A stretch of DNA of 64,000 bases from Bacillota bacterium (lineage in GTDB: Bacteria; Bacteroidota; Bacteroidia; Bacteroidales; Bacteroidaceae). Positions within the stretch are counted from its first letter, which is position 1, and the number at the start of each line of letters is the position of its first letter. Made by a program: the position numbers and the translations under genes. The stretch lies in the NCBI GenBank assembly GCA_023664625.1, contig JAMPFD010000004.1, positions 152,368-216,367 on the forward strand. The letters run 5' to 3'. Positions 9,597 through 17,629 of this stretch are shown here, piece by piece. The notes beneath the pieces were generated by a model, which was not told the DNA's origin, ran no database searches, and saw only the letters and a list, made by a program, of their open reading frames with translations.

Positions 9597-9648
9597 AATT
9601 TTTAGTTAGTTGTTTGATAGTTTGATTAGTATATCCGTTTGGATTGTA

Positions 9649-9656
9649 CAAAGGTA
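9649..9656 (-). promoter_or_regulatory. -7 element of the susC-susD promoter
   Basis: TACCTTTG on the minus strand, 53 bases upstream of the susC start, matches the Bacteroidetes -7 consensus TAnnTTTG. No clear TTTG is seen at the usual distance upstream. Confidence 0.55.
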
Positions 9657-10012
9657 AATATTTCATAATATAACTTGATTTTTCCAATAATCATTTTAAC
9701 ACATTTTACCCCCCTATTGATTATTAGCATTTATTAACAATATTTGATTCGTTTTTAGACAAGAGAGGAGTAAAATCCTGTAAATCACACCATCAATTAA
9801 CATCAATTAAAACGTATAAGTACACAACTGTCGCAATTATTGTACACACACCATTGTTTTCACATCAATATAACCGGATACTGACGGGGGCTCCACCAAC
9901 TGACAACGGCATTTTCCGGCATAGATCACACCCACACCTGCACCCGAGCGCAGCATCTTTCATAAAGCACTAATCATCAAACCAATAGCCAAAGCCATAA
10001 CTGTCCAAAAAC

Positions 10013-10095
10013 TAAAGGTTACCTTTTATGGTGTAAACCGTTACCTTTTGGCATGCGAACCGTTACCTTTCGTAAAGCAAAAGGTAACGGTTCGC
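10013..10095. repeat. 22-bp repeat array 1 with terminal hairpin
   Basis: Three 22-bp units start at 10013, 10035 and 10057. Units 2 and 3 share the core ACCGTTACCTTT, and unit 1 has AAAGGTTACCTTTT. An inverted copy follows at 10079-10095. The last unit and the inverted copy form a perfect 16-bp stem (10055-10070 with 10080-10095) around a 9-base loop. The same design recurs at 31195 and 63610. Confidence 0.8.
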
Positions 10096-10141
10096 TCTTG
10101 AGTTCACGGGCAAGGAACATTTCGCCCGTAAAGAAAAAGAC

Positions 10142-10175
10142 AAAGCCCGCACCTCACAAAAGGAAGTGCAGGCTT
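10142..10175 (-). terminator. Terminator of the lipoprotein operon
   Basis: AAGCCCGCAC and GTGCAGGCTT pair with one mismatch around a loop of about 13 bases, 30 bases past the stop of the beta-barrel lipoprotein gene. On the minus strand a T-rich stretch follows. Confidence 0.55.
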
Positions 10176-10205
10176 CGTTTCAAAACTGCAATGTTTGTAT
10201 CTGAA

Positions 10206-11156
10206 TCAGAATTTGATACCCAGGCTTATACCGATATTCGAGAAAGTATAGTCATGTTCTATGTTTCCTTCATACCTGCCCATGTAATGAGTCTGACCTG
10301 ATGTCTGCATACTGTACTCCAAGGCGACCTCAAACTTGCCGAAGCTGTAGCCGAGGGCAGGAGAGATGAACAGCCCTGAGTCATAGTAACCACTATTAAT
10401 GTTCGCACCGGCCTTAAGTCCGAAGAACCATGATGTGCGTCTTGGAGAGAAATAATAGCGGCCCTCGGCAAAGACAGGGATGAATAATTCATGTTCGCCG
10501 CAGTTATGGTCTGCTCCCACACCTATACCGGCAAAGACGTTGGGAGTAATCTGCCAGCCGAAAGTCAGTGTGGCACGGAGGTATCCCTGGTCAACACTCT
10601 GCCACGGGTCGTCATAGCCTGTATAGCCTCCGCTTATATTGAGGATTGCCGAAAAGCCAGTACGGCGCAGGGCATAGGCTCCGAAAGTGCCGGAGGCCTC
10701 ACGTGTCTTCAGACTTTGCAACGCCTTGCCGCTCTTGCGGACTACGACCGGGGCAAGTCCACGGAAGGCAGGATTGCTCCATACGGAATCGTTAAGAGAA
10801 CGGAAGTTGCGGTATTTTGCAGGACGTCCCGTCACGGTCACTGACGTTACTTTGCTTCCGAAAAGAGACTTTTTCTTCTCAATGATGTACTGTGGCTCGA
10901 CGAGGACATCGGCATTGCCATTGGCAGTAAGAGCCTCTGACTCCACGGCACGCTTGACATTCGCCATGCCTCCGCGCTGAACGGCCTTGCTTGGCGAGAC
11001 AGTATATGTGATACGCTCCGGCGCAACGTCAAGGTCTGCGACAGTGGCATTCTCGATTGACGATGTCGTCTCTGCCGTGCTCGCCGTCTTTACTACCGTC
11101 GAACAGGAAGAGAAAATCATGGCTGAGATTACCGTCAGTATTAACGTTTTCTTCAT
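10206..11156 (-). CDS. Lipoprotein with paralogous N-terminal domain and C-terminal beta-barrel
   Basis: A 316-residue protein of unknown function. It has a lipoprotein signal (FSSC, Cys18). Residues about 18-145 form a domain shared with the neighbouring 152-residue lipoprotein: both have STVVKTAST or TTVVKTAST, NATVADL or SATVADL, SKAVQR or SKAIQR, SVTVTGRPAKY or SVTVSGRPAKY, and SLNDSVW. Residues about 165-316 alternate hydrophobic and polar positions with many Gly and aromatic residues (FAGIGVGADHN, YYFSPRRTSWFFGLKAG) and end in GISLGIKF. This looks like an eight-strand outer-membrane barrel. It follows the paralog by 27 bases and is probably co-transcribed. No family name is assigned. 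Confidence 0.75.
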   Translation of the reverse strand: MKKTLILTVISAMIFSSCSTVVKTASTAETTSSIENATVADLDVAPERITYTVSPSKAVQRGGMANVKRAVESEALTANGNADVLVEPQYIIEKKKSLFGSKVTSVTVTGRPAKYRNFRSLNDSVWSNPAFRGLAPVVVRKSGKALQSLKTREASGTFGAYALRRTGFSAILNISGGYTGYDDPWQSVDQGYLRATLTFGWQITPNVFAGIGVGADHNCGEHELFIPVFAEGRYYFSPRRTSWFFGLKAGANINSGYYDSGLFISPALGYSFGKFEVALEYSMQTSGQTHYMGRYEGNIEHDYTFSNIGISLGIKF

Positions 11157-11183
11157 TTTTCTACTTAGCTGTCTGTTGGAACG

Positions 11184-11642
11184 TTACTTGAAAAGTCGCA
11201 GGCCGCCACGGTCTTTTGTGACAGCATTGGTGTATGCTGCACGGAAAACCGGATTGCACCATACAGAATCATTGAGAGAATGGAAATTCTTGTACTTCGC
11301 AGGACGCCCGCTGACTGTCACGGACTTAATCTTCTTGTAGAAGACGTAATTGGTCTTCTCAATGACGTACTCTGCATCTACCAGCACATCATACTCCTTA
11401 CCGCTCTGGCTGAGAGCCTTGCGCTCCGCATCATGCTTGACATTGCTTATGCCTGCACGTTGTATGGCCTTGCTCGGATTGGTGGTGACAGTCACACGCT
11501 CGGGAGAAACTTCTAAGTCAGCGACAGTGGCGGAGAGCAGAGACGCACGTGCGTCTGCCGTGGAAGCGGTCTTGACAACTGTGGTACATGAGGCGAATGC
11601 GAGCGAAAGTGCAGCGCAGCATAGGAAAGTGAACTTTTTCAT
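11184..11642 (-). CDS. Small lipoprotein paralogous to the N-terminal half of its neighbour
   Basis: A 152-residue lipoprotein of unknown function. The start was set at 11642, giving MKKFTFLCCAALSLAFASC with a lipobox Cys at residue 19; the longer upstream frame has no signal sequence. Almost the whole mature protein aligns by eye with the N-terminal domain of the gene downstream, so the pair arose by duplication and only one member has the barrel. A TACCTTTG -7 element lies about 195 bases upstream at 11838-11845, implying a long leader. The two proteins may act together at the outer membrane; this is inference. Confidence 0.75.
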   Translation of the reverse strand: MKKFTFLCCAALSLAFASCTTVVKTASTADARASLLSATVADLEVSPERVTVTTNPSKAIQRAGISNVKHDAERKALSQSGKEYDVLVDAEYVIEKTNYVFYKKIKSVTVSGRPAKYKNFHSLNDSVWCNPVFRAAYTNAVTKDRGGLRLFK

Positions 11643-11837
11643 TTGTTGTGAAAATAATTGTGAGAATTGTGCGTCTCTTTTGTTCCTTTGCATCCATCCG
11701 AAAGGCAAGAGACGGCATCAGCCCGAGGAGAATGGCACATACGGCAGACTGTACCACCAGCTTCGTGTAAACGCCCGCGACAAGACATTCAGCATGAGGC
11801 GGACATACGGACCTCGTACAATATGCGATGGCAATTG

Positions 11838-11845
11838 CAAAGGTA
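11838..11845 (-). promoter_or_regulatory. -7 element of the paired lipoprotein operon
   Basis: TACCTTTG on the minus strand with a TTG about 16 bases further upstream. This is the only good promoter match between this operon and the HTH gene. Confidence 0.45.
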
Positions 11846-11909
11846 TATACATTTTTCATTACAAGTGTTAAATCCGTGTAGCGAACATTACTACATGTAG
11901 AGACATGCG

Positions 11910-12140
11910 CTACACTTTGCCGCTGTTTCCCTTAATCTTACGCTCCACTTCCTCACAATAGAGCTCAAAAAAATTATAGTTCATGATCGTGCATATACGT
12001 TCCAGCTGTAGAGTGTCTATGCTGTATTTCTCGAACAGATTATACACATTGGTGCGGTGACAGCCAAGCTCGCGTGCCAGCCACACAACGCTCTTGCCGT
12101 CTGCCTTCAGTTTCTGCTGCAGTATTTTTCCTATGTGCAT
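11910..12140 (-). CDS. Small XRE-like helix-turn-helix protein
   Basis: A 76-residue protein, MHIGKILQQK onward. Residues about 14-50 contain a helix-turn-helix (SVVWLARELGCHRTNVYNLF) of the XRE/lambda-repressor type, followed by a segment (LQLERICTIMNYNFFELY) that completes the five-helix fold. The upstream ATG at 12191 is rejected because a TACCTTTG -7 element at 12173-12180 lies inside that extension. The C-terminal tail is basic (VERKIKGNSGKV). Many Bacteroidales genomes carry such single-domain regulators. The target is unknown; the divergent side is a gene-free gap with a large inverted repeat. Confidence 0.75.
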   Translation of the reverse strand: MHIGKILQQKLKADGKSVVWLARELGCHRTNVYNLFEKYSIDTLQLERICTIMNYNFFELYCEEVERKIKGNSGKV

Positions 12141-12172
12141 GATATTGTTCGTTGGTGCCTTGCACGTATATA

Positions 12173-12180
12173 CAAAGGTA
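12173..12180 (-). promoter_or_regulatory. -7 element of the small HTH gene
   Basis: TACCTTTG on the minus strand, 33 bases upstream of the chosen ATG. It decides the start at 12140 rather than 12191. Confidence 0.6.
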
Positions 12181-12191
12181 GGGCATGGCAA

Positions 12192-12731
12192 GCAGGCTGA
12201 AAAAGTTCAGTACAAAGAGATCCGTAGGAGAGCCTTTTATGCTGATTTCCGGAATGTTACATGACTTAACCTGCAATATCGTCTTATGCCGGCCTTGATG
12301 TTTGGTCTTTATTATATAGGCACAATAAAAAAACGTGGACTAATAACTACATCTACGTTCTTGAGGTATCGCCAAACACCATGCCACATATATGAGTAAA
12401 AGCCCACGCCATAGGCGTGAGCATCAACTTTTACTCTTGTGGCTCTCGTAAATTGGCGATTTTCAAGAACAAGAATTAAAGCTAACGCTTATTTTCCGTA
12501 TGTCATTATAATTTAGGTTTATACCATAGGCATCACCTTTTTATGTTTATTCTATATATTAATGTTTTCTTTTTATACCGTTGACTATGGATAGTCAATT
12601 GACGATTATAATATGGATGCAAAGGTAATATTTTTTTCTATATTAATGTTCATTTTGCCGGAAAAATCGTATGGAAAGGTTAAAAAATCACTTCTCCGGC
12701 GGTGTGGCTGCATGGAGCCGGCAATATGGTG
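12192..12731. other. Gap with large nested inverted repeat
   Basis: No gene seen. It contains the nested inverted repeat at 12358-12469, a short hairpin TTGACTA/TAGTCAA at about 12582-12599, and a CAAAGGTA (minus-strand -7 look-alike) near 12620 that has no gene close behind it. Confidence 0.6.
12358..12469. repeat. 112-bp nested inverted repeat (possible structured RNA or element relic)
   Basis: Outer arms TTCTTGAGGTATCGCCAA (12358-12375) and TTGGCGATTTTCAAGAA (12453-12469) are nearly complementary. A middle pair follows: CCACA plus GAGTAAAAG (12384-12402) with CTTTTACTC plus TGTGG (12428-12442). The innermost is a perfect hairpin, CACGCC-ATA-GGCGTG (12405-12419). The whole stretch can fold into one long interrupted stem. 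No reading frame or known RNA family was recognised. Confidence 0.65.
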
Positions 12732-13184
12732 TCACAGGATGAAGTGTGCTCCCCATACGAGCAGTGCGTAACGCAGCAACTTGCCTATCGTGATTGCAAT
12801 CACTGTTATAAATATGTTTGCACGCATGAGTCCGAGCATGATTGTTATCGCACTGCCTATGATCGGAAGGAATGCAAAGAACCCTATCCATGCCCCATGG
12901 CCATGCATGAAACGCTCGGCTCTGTCCAGGGACTCTTTCTTGACATGCAGATACTTCTCTATCCAGTCTATCCTTCCAAGATGACCCACCCAATAATTGA
13001 ACATGGAGCCAAGCACATTGCCTGCAGTACCCCAAAGGACAAGGCCGACAGGCTCGAGACCTGCCGCCTGAAGACCTACCATTATGGCTTCGCTGCTCCA
13101 TGGGAACACACTGCCGGCAATGAATGCTGCCATGAACATTCCTATATAGCCGTAACCTTCCAGAAGGGTTATAATATCAGCCAT
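12732..13184 (-). CDS. DedA/YqaA-like inner-membrane protein (VTT domain)
   Basis: A 150-residue membrane protein of the small YqaA branch of the SNARE-associated/DedA superfamily. Visible features are the N-terminal re-entrant segment (FIAGSVFPWSSEAIMVGL), a long amphipathic middle (VKKESLDRAERFMHGHG) and the conserved FLPIIGSAITIMLGLMR segment, followed by a C-terminal membrane helix. DedA-family proteins are implicated in lipid carrier or phospholipid scrambling; the role of the YqaA branch is not settled. Its start overlaps the end of the upstream membrane-protein gene by 16 bases, so it is the last gene of a purD-led run. Confidence 0.85.
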   Translation of the reverse strand: MADIITLLEGYGYIGMFMAAFIAGSVFPWSSEAIMVGLQAAGLEPVGLVLWGTAGNVLGSMFNYWVGHLGRIDWIEKYLHVKKESLDRAERFMHGHGAWIGFFAFLPIIGSAITIMLGLMRANIFITVIAITIGKLLRYALLVWGAHFIL

Positions 13185-14158
13185 TCTTGCAGATGATGTA
13201 GTGTTGTAAATGCCAGGACAAGCAACATGGCGAGTATCACCGAGATGTTTGTCAGGCGCGTTGAGGTAAAATTGATATAATGGGCTGTGAGAGGGGTGGC
13301 ACAGACCACAATGATTCCGAACAGTATATCCGCTCCAGGCATGTCGCTCAGCGGAAGGATGTACAGAAGGAACAATGCTGCGGTGAACGCGAGGAAGATA
13401 ATGTTAAAGACATTGAACAGCATCCTGACATGAATCTTGTCGTCAGAACTGTGGCGAAGGAAATGTATAATGCCTGTCACGGCAAGGATCACGACAAGGA
13501 TCTCGGAACAAAGTACCTGCGGCGGCATCGGTAATTCCGAAAGCAAGACAGTGTTTATGTCACGGAAAGCCTCCAATGTGCCGCTGTCCAATTCCAAAGC
13601 ATTAAGAAGATGTGTGAGAATCTCATACTTTCCGGTTATTACGACATAAGGAAGAAGGCACCACAATGGTGTGATCACCGCAAGCAGTGATGCAAGCCAT
13701 GACCTGAAACTGAAAGACATGAGAAAGAAAATATCGGCAATCCACAGAAGCGGCAGTGCAAATATCAATGGCGGCCAAAGCATGCCGGCAATGCCAAGGA
13801 AAAGGTATGCACCGTATTTCACTCCGTTGCTGCCATGATCCTGATAAGTCCTGAAGAGCATTGTAAGGGTAAGCAGGAAACACATCTGTACGGCCATGGC
13901 ATCAATATCCCGCAACAACCATGGACACATGAGCATCAATGCCATGTATGAACAGCTTACCATACGGCTGTATCTCCTCATCAAGGCGTTGCGGTTGTTC
14001 AGCTCCATCATAAGATATGTGCTGACAATGAATATCAGGCACTGAGGCCACAGCGTATGATCCGTAAAGAGCATCAGCCCCCACAGACATACGCTGTAAA
14101 GCACCATGACAGGAAGTGCAAGACGACTTGCACCTATATTGTTCTGAAATCGTCGCAT
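13169..14158 (-). CDS. Multi-pass membrane protein, unknown function (possibly DUF6427-like)
   Basis: A 329-residue integral membrane protein with about ten hydrophobic segments and short loops, starting with a basic amphipathic stretch (MRRFQNNIGASRLALP). This layout, the WPPLIFALPLLWIADI segment and the position next to purD fit a Bacteroidetes-specific family (DUF6427 is my best guess, not checked). It begins 31 bases after the purD stop and overlaps the DedA-like gene by 16 bases, so the three genes probably form one transcript. No transporter or enzyme motif was recognised. Confidence 0.7.
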   Translation of the reverse strand: MRRFQNNIGASRLALPVMVLYSVCLWGLMLFTDHTLWPQCLIFIVSTYLMMELNNRNALMRRYSRMVSCSYMALMLMCPWLLRDIDAMAVQMCFLLTLTMLFRTYQDHGSNGVKYGAYLFLGIAGMLWPPLIFALPLLWIADIFFLMSFSFRSWLASLLAVITPLWCLLPYVVITGKYEILTHLLNALELDSGTLEAFRDINTVLLSELPMPPQVLCSEILVVILAVTGIIHFLRHSSDDKIHVRMLFNVFNIIFLAFTAALFLLYILPLSDMPGADILFGIIVVCATPLTAHYINFTSTRLTNISVILAMLLVLAFTTLHHLQEWLIL

Positions 14159-14189
14159 CTGAAGTTACATGACCAAATCCTCCGGCATC

Positions 14190-15467
14190 TTAAAGGTCAG
14201 CACCAATGTCCGAACGGAAGTATTTCCCTTGGAATTTTATCTTCTGTGCTTCCTTGAAAGACTTGGCAAGAGCCTCTTCCTTGTCAGCACCATAAGAGGA
14301 CACTGCTATCACACGGCCGCCGGCAGTGACAACATCGCCGTCCTTCAACGCCGTACCTGAATGGAATACTATTGAGCCTTCGACTTCCTCTATGCCCGTG
14401 ATAGGGAAACCTTTCTCGTACTCCTGAGGATAGCCGCCTGACACCATCATGACACAAACTGCAGAACGCGGGTCGAACTCAATGGACTTTGTATCAAGAT
14501 TTCCTTCTGCAACACCTTCAAAAAGGTCAACGATATCTGATTTCAGGCGGAGCATCACACTTTCTGTCTCAGGGTCTCCCATACGGCAGTTGTACTCAAT
14601 CACCATCGGTTCTCCATTGACATTGATAAGCCCGAAGAAAATAAAGCCCTTGTAATCGATACCGTCAGCAGCAAGTCCGTTGACTGTCGGCCTGATAATG
14701 CGCTCCTCAACCTTTGCCATCCACTCAGGAGTAGCGAAAGGAACCGGAGTGACACTGCCCATGCCTCCTGTGTTCAGACCGGTGTCATGCTCACCTATGC
14801 GCTTGTAATCCTTTGCTTCAGGCAGTATCTTGTAGTTCTTTCCGTCAGTAAGAACAAAGACCGAGCATTCAATACCTGACAGGAACTCCTCTATCACGAC
14901 GCGTGATGAAGCATTGCCGAACATACCGCCAAGCATTTCTTTCAACTCTTTCTTGGCTTCCTCCAGTGTATCAAGTATAAGCACTCCCTTGCCGGCACAC
15001 AGGCCATCTGCCTTCAGCACATACGGTGCAGACAGGGTTTCAAGGAACTTACACCCCTCCTCAACCTGAGTGCCGTCGAAAGTTTCATAAGCCGCAGTAG
15101 GTATGTTGTGACGCTTCATGAAAGCTTTGGCAAAATCCTTTGAGCCCTCCAGGACCGCTCCGGCCTTTGAAGGACCGATGACAGGAACATCTTTTGTGCG
15201 GGGGTCGTTCTTCAAATCGTCATAAACGCCCTTCACCAAAGGATCCTCAGGTCCTACGACTACCATCGAGACATTATTCTCCACGATAAAATTCTTTATC
15301 GCTTCAAAGTCATCAGCTTTCATATCAACATTCATTCCCTTACCGCCGACACCCTCCGTGCCGGCATTTCCAGGTGCAATGAACAGTTTATCACACTTTG
15401 CGCTCTGCGCAATCTTCCAACCGATGGCGTGCTCGCGGCCGCCGGAACCTAATAAAAGTATATTCAT
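14190..15467 (-). CDS. purD: Phosphoribosylamine--glycine ligase
   Basis: A 425-residue ATP-grasp enzyme for the second step of purine synthesis: phosphoribosylamine plus glycine plus ATP gives GAR. It starts with the family signature [18 protein letters not shown]. The ATP-grasp region includes [16 protein letters not shown] and [15 protein letters not shown], and the metal-binding part is [11 protein letters not shown] near residue 290-300. The length is typical. It is the first gene of a run that continues into two membrane-protein genes. No other pur gene is in the window. Confidence 0.97.
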   Translation of the reverse strand: MNILLLGSGGREHAIGWKIAQSAKCDKLFIAPGNAGTEGVGGKGMNVDMKADDFEAIKNFIVENNVSMVVVGPEDPLVKGVYDDLKNDPRTKDVPVIGPSKAGAVLEGSKDFAKAFMKRHNIPTAAYETFDGTQVEEGCKFLETLSAPYVLKADGLCAGKGVLILDTLEEAKKELKEMLGGMFGNASSRVVIEEFLSGIECSVFVLTDGKNYKILPEAKDYKRIGEHDTGLNTGGMGSVTPVPFATPEWMAKVEERIIRPTVNGLAADGIDYKGFIFFGLINVNGEPMVIEYNCRMGDPETESVMLRLKSDIVDLFEGVAEGNLDTKSIEFDPRSAVCVMMVSGGYPQEYEKGFPITGIEEVEGSIVFHSGTALKDGDVVTAGGRVIAVSSYGADKEEALAKSFKEAQKIKFQGKYFRSDIGADL

Positions 15468-15499
15468 ATCATTAAAAGTTTCAAAGTTTCTCCATGCAC

Positions 15500-15565
15500 C
15501 AAAGCCGTATATGTATTAAGCAAAGCATCACAAATGCTTTATGAAAAGCACCGCGAATGCTTTAT
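15500..15565. repeat. Three 22-bp period units with AAAGCA core
   Basis: Units begin at 15500, 15522 and 15544. The last two share AAAGCA and AATGCTTTAT, and each can form a short AAAGCAT/ATGCTTT hairpin. The 22-bp period and the A-rich unit start match the GGTAAC arrays elsewhere, but the core differs. Confidence 0.5.
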
Positions 15566-15721
15566 ACAAGCAGGCAAAGTGATTCTGTCACGTTCCCTGA
15601 TGCTGTTGAAAACCGGTCCCAAGTGTCAAGAAGAAGCAGCGTATATCCGTAAATTCAGAATAGAAGTACAGTAGACCCAGACCACGAGTGGCATGATTCA
15701 AATACCACGAAAGTATTGCAT

Positions 15722-17626
15722 TTATTTCAGATAGTCCTCGAAGTACTGAGTGATACGTTCATGAAGATGTACGGAAGCATGTCCCATCATATTATGTCCC
15801 TCACCAGGATATACGAAGAAATCAGGCTGAGTGCCTGCCTTTATGCAAGCATCAAGGAACTGAAGTGCGTGCTGCGGCACCACAGTAGGGTCGTTCATGC
15901 CGATTATAATCTGCAGTTTGCCTTTCAGATTCTTGGCTTTTTCCAACAGAGAAGTCCCGGCATATCCCTCAGGATTAGCATCCGGAGTATCCATATACCT
16001 CTCTCCGTACATAACCTCATACCATTTCCAGTCTATCACAGGACCGCCGGCAACACCAACCTTGAACACATCCAGATAGGTTGTCATCAGCGAAGTTGTC
16101 ATGAATCCGCCGAAACTCCATCCGTGGACACCGAGCCTGTCCATATCGACATAGGGCAAAGTCTTAAGGAAATCCACACCCTTCATCTGGTCTTTCATTT
16201 CCTCCTGACCGAGTTTTCTGAACGTTGCCTGTTCAAATTCCCGGCCCCTGTTTTCCGAGCCACGGTTGTCAAGGACAAAGATTACATAGCCTTTCTGTGC
16301 CATATATGTTTCCCAAGAACGTGAAGCCCAGTGCCATGATGCTTCAACATTATGTGCATGAGGGCCGCCGTAGACATAGACAACGGTAGGATATTTCTTG
16401 TTTTCATCGAAATCCGGCGGCAGGACGAGACGGTAATACAAGTCCGTGACACCGTCAGCAGCCTTTATCGAACCGCTTTTATATGCCGGTACGGCATATC
16501 CCTCCCAAGGGTCAGGAGATGTAAAATATTCCTCACGTGTCTTCTTCACGGTGTTTATGATTTCATAAGCACGCGGAACGTCCGGTGCAGAATATACATC
16601 AACAAGCCTGGTACCGTCGTCCGAGAGGATACCCCGATGCACTCCTTTGCCGTTGTCAAGGAGTGTACGCCTGCCATTCATGGAGAGGGCGAAGAGATTG
16701 CTTTGCAGCGGGTTAAGCTCATTGGAACGTATAATGACCGATTTGGTCTTTCCGCAGAAGCCGACAATCTCCTGGTCAACATAGTTTCCCTTAGTCAGCT
16801 GCTTCAGAAGTTTGCCGTCCGTATTGTAAAGATACAGATGATTATATCCGTCCCTCTCGCTCCAAAGGATGAACTTACCGTCATCCCAAGGCAGGAATGT
16901 CACAGGATGCTGCGGCTCGACATACTTGTCACAATGCTCAGTGTACAAGGTTTTCACTTTCTTTCCTGTCAAGGCATCATAGACATCAAGAGAGGTATCG
17001 GTCTGGTCACGGTTCACTTCAAAGAGATAAACCGACTTATTATCCGGCGACCATGTAATATTCGTGAAGTAGCGGTCCGTTACATCGCCCAAATCCAGCC
17101 ACACTGTCTTTTGCGTCTTGATGTCATAAACACCGACAGTGACCTTGTGGCTCTTCATTCCTGCCATAGGATAGGCATCCGGTTCCACCACGGCAATACG
17201 CTCAAAGGTGTTCACCTGCGGATAGTCCGTCACCATTGACTGGTCCATGCGGTAGAAAGCGAAGCGCGACTTGTCAGGGGAAAGGAATATGCCGCTGTTG
17301 ATACCGAACTCATTACGGTGCACAGCTTCACCGTAAACAAGTTGACGGCTGCCGTCCTCCGTAACACGCTGCGGCTCATTTCCCGCAGATGTCTGTATAT
17401 ATATATTATGTTCGCGCGCGAATACCTGAGGATAGCCTTTCGGCTTCGCCAGGGTATCACTGTTCACGAGTGTATTTCCGTTCCACCAAAGCCGTAGATA
17501 CTTCGGTGACATCTGCCTGAAGTTCTTACCTCCGAAGTTCAAGTCCTCAAGAGTAAACTGCTTCTGCTGCGCACCGGCACCCAGCGCGGCCATAGTCATT
17601 GCCATTGCAAGAATAATACGTTTCAT
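15722..17626 (-). CDS. S9 family dipeptidyl-peptidase IV-like serine peptidase
   Basis: A 634-residue secreted peptidase with a signal peptide (cleavage after GAGA at about residue 18). The N-terminal beta-propeller is followed by an alpha/beta hydrolase domain with the triad Ser504 (GWSFGGF), Asp579 (GMNDPT) and His611 (GEGHNM). DPP-IV enzymes remove Xaa-Pro or Xaa-Ala dipeptides and support growth on peptides. Bacteroidales relatives are usually about 720-740 residues. Here the first propeller segment appears shortened: NSDTLAKPKG runs straight into YPQVFAREHNIYIQ, and about 90 residues usually found between these parts seem absent. It follows the methyltransferase gene by three bases. The frame is intact and the catalytic residues are present. 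Confidence 0.92.
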   Translation of the reverse strand: MKRIILAMAMTMAALGAGAQQKQFTLEDLNFGGKNFRQMSPKYLRLWWNGNTLVNSDTLAKPKGYPQVFAREHNIYIQTSAGNEPQRVTEDGSRQLVYGEAVHRNEFGINSGIFLSPDKSRFAFYRMDQSMVTDYPQVNTFERIAVVEPDAYPMAGMKSHKVTVGVYDIKTQKTVWLDLGDVTDRYFTNITWSPDNKSVYLFEVNRDQTDTSLDVYDALTGKKVKTLYTEHCDKYVEPQHPVTFLPWDDGKFILWSERDGYNHLYLYNTDGKLLKQLTKGNYVDQEIVGFCGKTKSVIIRSNELNPLQSNLFALSMNGRRTLLDNGKGVHRGILSDDGTRLVDVYSAPDVPRAYEIINTVKKTREEYFTSPDPWEGYAVPAYKSGSIKAADGVTDLYYRLVLPPDFDENKKYPTVVYVYGGPHAHNVEASWHWASRSWETYMAQKGYVIFVLDNRGSENRGREFEQATFRKLGQEEMKDQMKGVDFLKTLPYVDMDRLGVHGWSFGGFMTTSLMTTYLDVFKVGVAGGPVIDWKWYEVMYGERYMDTPDANPEGYAGTSLLEKAKNLKGKLQIIIGMNDPTVVPQHALQFLDACIKAGTQPDFFVYPGEGHNMMGHASVHLHERITQYFEDYLK

Positions 17627-17629
17627 AGG

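Larger units (their letters stand above)
9657..10205. other. Gap upstream of susC
   Basis: AT-rich DNA without a gene. It contains the first 22-bp repeat array (10013-10095) and the terminator of the lipoprotein operon (10142-10175). Confidence 0.6.

Noticed and set aside
12582-12630. Promoter for an unknown small RNA (CAAAGGTA and TTGACTA hairpin)
   Set aside because: The -7 look-alike has no gene or terminator at a sensible distance; kept only as part of the gap description.
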